NCBI GenBank assembly: GCA_900756495.1
Contig: CAAEKI010000017.1
Coordinates: 1 to 15,370 of the forward strand
DNA from: an uncultured Oscillospiraceae bacterium
GTDB lineage: Bacteria > Bacillota > Clostridia > Oscillospirales > Oscillospiraceae
Length of the DNA: 15,370 nucleotides
Reading direction: 5' to 3'
A program made the position numbers and the translations under genes. The notes under the pieces were generated by a model. It ran no database searches and was not told the DNA's origin. It was given only the letters and a program-made list of their open reading frames with translations. Positions within the stretch are counted from its first letter, which is position 1; every line of letters begins with the position of its first letter. Shown here one piece after another: positions 11,933-15,370 of this stretch.

Positions 11933-12817
11933 TCATTGGTCGCATCTATCTGCCCACCAGCAATTTATAGTTTCAATACGATTAGACAATCTCTCCTTGT
12001 ATCGGTTTAGCGGAATATCGAGCAAATCTAATAAAATAATTCTATACATGAGTGAAAGCTTGTGTAGGTAAAGCACACTCTCATCACCATTCAAGAATTT
12101 TCTATTCTGCTTACTTTTAATGTGAGCAATTCGATTCCTACTATTTACTAATATTTGCACAAAACCTTCCAAGTCTTTTTGGTACTCACCCCGAAAAATT
12201 TCTTGCCCATAATGGCTTATTATATATTTAAGATCCAAACCTAATTGGGACTCTTCACGACTCTTCCTTTTTGGCAAAACAAATTCGCTCTTTTTGCTCT
12301 GAATAATCTCGCCCACACCAATAAAGGCTTCAATTAGGAAAGCACATTTCATGTCCACAGGCATTTCAACTCTGGAAAGGCAATATAAAGCCGTATTGTG
12401 AACAATATCTAATTCCTCTTGAATCAGACACCAATTTGAAAAAAGTGTTTCGGAAAGCACCTCATCAAAATTAATCAAACGGTTATTTTCTCCAATCATA
12501 AAATCAGCAGAAAAATAATTAGGAAGCAACTTTTTCTGAATGCTTGTGGTGATTTCGACTCCATCCTGAGTAACCGATGTGATTGGATAAAACTGTCCAT
12601 CCATTAGCATTATTAGACGCTTCAAATCAAAGTATAAATGATGAAGGTCGTATATGGAGGCATCCTCTACAGTATGAACCGTAATGATACGTTCACCAAA
12701 TTGCTCTATGGAAATCTCTGCTAAACTATGTTGTTGGCCTATATAGGCTGTAATCGTTTTCTCGAACGGTCCACCAAGTATACCATTGTTGGGACATTCT
12801 CGAACAATGAATTCCAT
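11933..12817 (-). CDS. HEPN-domain protein, ApeA-like, probable anti-phage ribonuclease
   Basis: 294 residues, with AAAGGTGGTGA before the ATG. The N-terminal part (about 10-150) is a mainly beta domain beginning PFEKTITAYIGQQHSLAEISIEQFGERI, like the N-terminal domain of ApeA proteins. The C-terminal part (about 155-275) is helical and carries the HEPN signature R-x4-H as SRNRIAHI (Arg227, His232), the active site of HEPN ribonucleases. ApeA is known as a phage-defence protein. This copy is shorter than the ApeA proteins I recall. It is AT-rich, next to DUF6236-like, KilA-N and recombinase genes. Assignment of the HEPN motif is firm; the ApeA label and the defence role are inferred. Confidence 0.8.
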   Translation of the reverse strand: MEFIVRECPNNGILGGPFEKTITAYIGQQHSLAEISIEQFGERIITVHTVEDASIYDLHHLYFDLKRLIMLMDGQFYPITSVTQDGVEITTSIQKKLLPNYFSADFMIGENNRLINFDEVLSETLFSNWCLIQEELDIVHNTALYCLSRVEMPVDMKCAFLIEAFIGVGEIIQSKKSEFVLPKRKSREESQLGLDLKYIISHYGQEIFRGEYQKDLEGFVQILVNSRNRIAHIKSKQNRKFLNGDESVLYLHKLSLMYRIILLDLLDIPLNRYKERLSNRIETINCWWADRCDQ

Positions 12818-12937
12818 CTGGTCACCACCTTTAGATAGTGCGGAGTTTTCTCTTGGCTAAAAAGAAGAAAAGAGTTCTGTTTTAAATATCATACAGCAAG
12901 CTTTATGTGAATTTCTATGTTACTCCAGACATATTAA

Positions 12938-14059
12938 CTAATCGTTTATAAATTCCTCAAATCCGCGGTATAAAGTATAGTTATACTTTGCAATTTGCGG
13001 TTGCCCTCCAAAGAGTTTGGAGGCTCCTGGATAATACGAAAAAGTAGACTTGATTTGTGCTAAGTAAGTATATGGATTATTAATGTTCCCTACTCTTTTC
13101 TCAAAAATCCCAGTCAAGATTCCGGCCCACAAGCCGGAAGACTCAATTGCGCCTTTATATAAATCAGGGAAATTACTACAATACCCCAATACATCCGCAG
13201 CTACAGTAATTACAGTTGTCAATATACCACCAAACTTAGCAACCCTTAAAATATCCATACTTTTTCTATATTCATTCGCTGCAGAATCAATTTTTTTCTT
13301 TTCATCATTAATAATTGCCTCTATCACTTCAGGAGCATCTGCTTGAGCCAGCTCATTGCGAAGAGTTTTAATGGCATTCAAAAATTGATTGCGCTCATCT
13401 TTTCGCTTTTCACGAAAACGAAGAATATCTGTGGGAGGAACATGCAAAAGATCTTGTGGAAAAATATCAGGAATCATAATCGATACTAATGCTTCGGTGC
13501 TCGGTTCAATGTATTCTTTCCCCGGTCGATAATCATCCTGAAGAGCTCCTCCGTATAAAAAGTAGGTTGATGTTGTCCACAACTCTTGATTTCTGGTCCA
13601 CAAAGATAGTGAATTCTTTTTTGCAATGTGATTTGCTAAAAAGGTCATATAGAAGTTCACAGTGTGGGAGCTTGCATACAGCCAGTTTTCATCCTCGTCA
13701 ATATGTTTTAGCTTGAAGAAAATATCCTGCAAGAGTTTGACATCCATTTTTGAAGAATGAATTCGGATATATTCTGTTTCATCATCCTCAATCAGCGAAA
13801 GCGCAGCTGCTTTTCTATGATTCTCATCCATAAACTTCGAAAATTCTTCACTCGCTTCTTTTGAATACGGAACAGGAGATAGTGGGATTCCAATTTCGCC
13901 GGTAGAACACAACTCTCTAATATTTCGCGGTTCATTCAATTCATATCCAGGGGGCACAATTCTATATATTTTATCCGCAAAAAGAGCTGCATTCCAGAGC
14001 CATTGATAATCTTCGTGGCGAAACTCAATTGTCGGATAATAAAGAATAGAGTTACTCAT
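12938..14059 (-). CDS. DUF6236-family protein, unknown function
   Basis: 373 residues, with AGAGAGGAAA upstream of the ATG. The N-terminus, ILYYPTIEFRHEDYQWLWNAALFADKIYRIVPPGYE, fits the DUF6236 pattern as I know it (LYYPxIxFxDExWLKxAALYWDKxxRIVPxGY). The middle (about 210-270) is charged and probably coiled-coil (RFREKRKDERNQFLNAIKTLRNEL). Residues about 274-320 are more hydrophobic and Gly-rich. No catalytic motif is evident. It precedes the HEPN gene in the same direction with a 120-nt gap, so they could share a transcript or have separate promoters. Such proteins turn up in accessory regions, and a defence role is only suggested by context. Confidence 0.75.
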   Translation of the reverse strand: MSNSILYYPTIEFRHEDYQWLWNAALFADKIYRIVPPGYELNEPRNIRELCSTGEIGIPLSPVPYSKEASEEFSKFMDENHRKAAALSLIEDDETEYIRIHSSKMDVKLLQDIFFKLKHIDEDENWLYASSHTVNFYMTFLANHIAKKNSLSLWTRNQELWTTSTYFLYGGALQDDYRPGKEYIEPSTEALVSIMIPDIFPQDLLHVPPTDILRFREKRKDERNQFLNAIKTLRNELAQADAPEVIEAIINDEKKKIDSAANEYRKSMDILRVAKFGGILTTVITVAADVLGYCSNFPDLYKGAIESSGLWAGILTGIFEKRVGNINNPYTYLAQIKSTFSYYPGASKLFGGQPQIAKYNYTLYRGFEEFIND

Positions 14060-14157
14060 AATTCAAGTTTCCTCTCTATAATTTTAAGGAATATTTTATT
14101 GATGAATTGAATGGCTTATGCGCATCATCCGTCAATTTCTATACATGATTCAAATTG

Positions 14158-14748
14158 TTACTTTAGGTGCGTCCTCCCCAAAGATAACTTAATCAATAGC
14201 ATCTTAAACTCTGGTGCAATCCATGAAGCAAACTCGCAAGCAATCATCGGATGAGCAAATGTTCCTCCGGCTTTACCTTGCTTAGAAACAATGCCGATTG
14301 CCTTTGTTCGGTCGATCCACAGCTTTGGTGTCAATGTAAAAGAAGCGGCTTTCTTCTTTTCTAAAAGCTCCTCATAACCGGCTTCGCTGTAATCAGGATT
14401 ATTTTCCTGTTCCCACAGGTTGAGGAGGGCTAAGGTGTTTCCACTTCGCAACCAACTCTGAATCACATATCCTGGAGCATCCTCACTATGTGCTCGAGCA
14501 ATCTCGGTAAGAGAAATATAACTCTCATCTTGCTTCTTGTCCTGTGATACCGAGTTCTTTCTCCGTGCAACACTTTCCAATACCTCACTCTTACTCTTGC
14601 CATAGCCAGCGAGAGCGGAGAGCGTATATTCAGCAATATCATTTTCCTTTGCGATTCGCAGTATAATTCGATCTCGTTCCTCGCAGGTGATATTATCCGC
14701 TGCCACAAGGTATTCCAACAAATTTCCAATGCCAGCTAAATCTATCAT
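14158..14748 (-). CDS. KilA-N domain protein, short at the C-terminus
   Basis: 196 residues from ATG at 14748 (AAGGAA 8 nt upstream); a GTG nine codons earlier at 14775 is an alternative. A helical N-terminal part (about 1-60) is followed by a KilA-N domain at about 77-186 (YISLTEIARAHSEDAPGYVIQSWLRSGNT to GGTFAHPMIACEFASWIAPEF), a DNA-binding fold of phage and viral origin. Family members usually continue (KEFQRLK...) for another 80 or more residues, whereas this one ends KLSLGRTHLK directly after the domain, so the C-terminal region is missing. It may act as a regulator of the island or be a decaying phage or element gene. It is AT-rich, in line with its neighbours. Confidence 0.8.
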   Translation of the reverse strand: MIDLAGIGNLLEYLVAADNITCEERDRIILRIAKENDIAEYTLSALAGYGKSKSEVLESVARRKNSVSQDKKQDESYISLTEIARAHSEDAPGYVIQSWLRSGNTLALLNLWEQENNPDYSEAGYEELLEKKKAASFTLTPKLWIDRTKAIGIVSKQGKAGGTFAHPMIACEFASWIAPEFKMLLIKLSLGRTHLK

Positions 14749-14821
14749 GCTGATTTTCCTTGCCACACGCCTCACCTCTTGAGGCTATTGTAGCATAACT
14801 TGTAGAAATATGAAAGATAAA

Positions 14822-15175
14822 TCAAATCTGAATCACGGCAGGGGAAACATAGCGTGTGCCTTTCCTTGGTGTTCCTTCCTTATCGTAATCAACATTGCAG
14901 CGGGCAGACTTCTCAAACTGTGCATCCATGAACTTCTCCATGCCAATAACAGCTATGTATTTACCATTAGAAAGAAGATGATCTACCGCAGCTCGAGTCC
15001 ATTTTGCTTTTCCGGTCGGAGAAGATATTTGTTTTGCATGAAGCATATCCACGACCTTTCCCAAACTTGCTCCTGCCATATAGAAATCAAAAATCATACG
15101 CACAACATTTGCTTCACTCCTATTGATTTCAAGTGTCCCGCTACTGGTCAAAGTAAAACCATATGGTATTCTCAT
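14822..15175 (-). CDS. Serine-recombinase 'Recombinase' domain without a catalytic domain
   Basis: 117 residues. AGGAGGGG lies 6 nt before the ATG, so this is a genuine start and not just a broken end. MRIPYGFTLTSSGTLEINRSEANVVRMIFDFYMAGASLGKVVDMLHAKQISSPTGKAKWTRAAVDHLLSNGKYI is the Recombinase domain (PF07508-type) that follows the resolvase domain in large serine recombinases. The N-terminal resolvase domain with its nucleophilic serine is absent, as are the zinc ribbon and coiled coil after residue 110. It may be an accessory DNA-binding subunit like those found beside multi-recombinase Bacillota elements, or a remnant. It marks this AT-rich block as mobile DNA. Confidence 0.8.
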   Translation of the reverse strand: MRIPYGFTLTSSGTLEINRSEANVVRMIFDFYMAGASLGKVVDMLHAKQISSPTGKAKWTRAAVDHLLSNGKYIAVIGMEKFMDAQFEKSARCNVDYDKEGTPRKGTRYVSPAVIQI

Positions 15176-15198
15176 GTTTTGCCCCTCCTAAAAAATAA

Positions 15199-15243
15199 GA
15201 ATTCCTATGCTGCCGCCTCACCCGAGAGGCAAAACATAGGAAT
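15199..15243 (-). promoter_or_regulatory. Leader hairpin with U tract before the recombinase gene
   Basis: ATTCCTATG (15201-15209) pairs with CATAGGAAT (15235-15243), with an inner GCCTC/GAGGC stem. Read on the minus strand, the hairpin is followed by TTATTTTTT and then directly by the recombinase Shine-Dalgarno. This is an attenuator-like layout. Confidence 0.55.
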
Positions 15244-15247
15244 ATAG

Positions 15248-15275
15248 AATATATTGTTTTCTTTTGTGCTGTCAT
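15248..15275 (-). promoter_or_regulatory. Putative promoter of the recombinase-domain gene
   Basis: On the minus strand ATGACA (rc of 15270-15275), a 16-nt spacer and TATATT (rc of 15248-15253), each five of six matches to consensus. It would give a leader of about 65 nt that includes the attenuator-like hairpin. Confidence 0.45.
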
Positions 15276-15321
15276 TCTGCACAGTCAGCAAGGTTAATTG
15301 GTCTTCTTTGGTGTCAAAAAT

Positions 15322-15363
15322 GACAAAACCCGTGTATAACTTAAGTTATACACGGGTTTTGTC
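15322..15363. terminator. 42-nt perfect palindrome, bidirectional terminator
   Basis: Arms 15322-15342 and 15343-15363 are exact reverse complements around TTAA, with AAAACCCGTG and CACGGGTTTT at the ends. It should terminate transcription from both sides and separates the recombinase gene from whatever lies to the right. Confidence 0.75.
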
Positions 15364-15370
15364 TAATATG

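Noticed and set aside
1..15370. CRISPR array, tRNA or rRNA genes
   Set aside because: I saw no regularly spaced direct repeats, no tRNA-like T-loop pattern and no conserved rRNA strings.

Overview
The window looks like a piece of a gut-type Clostridia (Bacillota) genome, probably Oscillospiraceae-like. The reasons are strong AGGAGG ribosome binding sites, a CIRCE/HrcA heat-shock operator, an OmpR-type regulator/kinase/HtrA operon, and ICE-type accessory genes with a ParB of the kind carried by Bacillota conjugative elements. This placement is inference; no rRNA or tRNA is present to confirm it.

By base composition there are three zones. (1) Positions 1-4770 are accessory DNA. A GC-rich ICE-like block runs on the minus strand: parB (1545-2960), a DUF4406/DUF7768-like protein (923-1264), and a C5-cytosine DNA methyltransferase that is broken after its first third (574-921). 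The break is fused to the tail of an unrelated gene (477-596), followed by a small two-helix membrane protein (251-442) and the first codons of another gene at the left edge. Pointing the other way is an AT-rich two-gene unit, 3237-4540: a Cys-rich mini-protein translationally coupled to a membrane-anchored protein that I do not recognise. It ends in a strong terminator. (2) Positions 4930-11840 are GC-rich and look like host chromosome. They hold a hicA-hicB-hicB toxin-antitoxin operon, a short flavodoxin, a PrcB_C-like protein, the operon response regulator - histidine kinase - HtrA protease, an Hsp20 gene under a CIRCE operator, and a zinc-ribbon mini-protein. (3) Positions 11880-15370 are AT-rich accessory DNA on the minus strand: a standalone serine-recombinase 'Recombinase' domain, a C-terminally short KilA-N protein, a DUF6236-like protein and a HEPN-domain (ApeA-like) protein. 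This set is typical of a small defence island.

Working together: the two-component pair probably senses envelope stress and controls htrA, which lies 13 nt behind the kinase. The PrcB_C-like protein and the flavodoxin may be co-transcribed with it. Hsp20 is the cytoplasmic heat-shock counterpart under HrcA. The hicAB operon is an independent stress module, bounded by two near-identical 15-bp hairpin terminators. The right-hand island probably provides phage defence through a HEPN ribonuclease. Palindromic terminators (4715-4749, 4934-4969, 6107-6140, 11431-11464, 11843-11878, 15322-15363) separate almost every unit.

The best candidates for something undescribed are the coupled Cys-rich/membrane-anchored pair at 3237-4540, whose ribosome binding site sits inside a perfect inverted repeat, and the KilA-N/DUF6236/HEPN cluster at 11933-14748.
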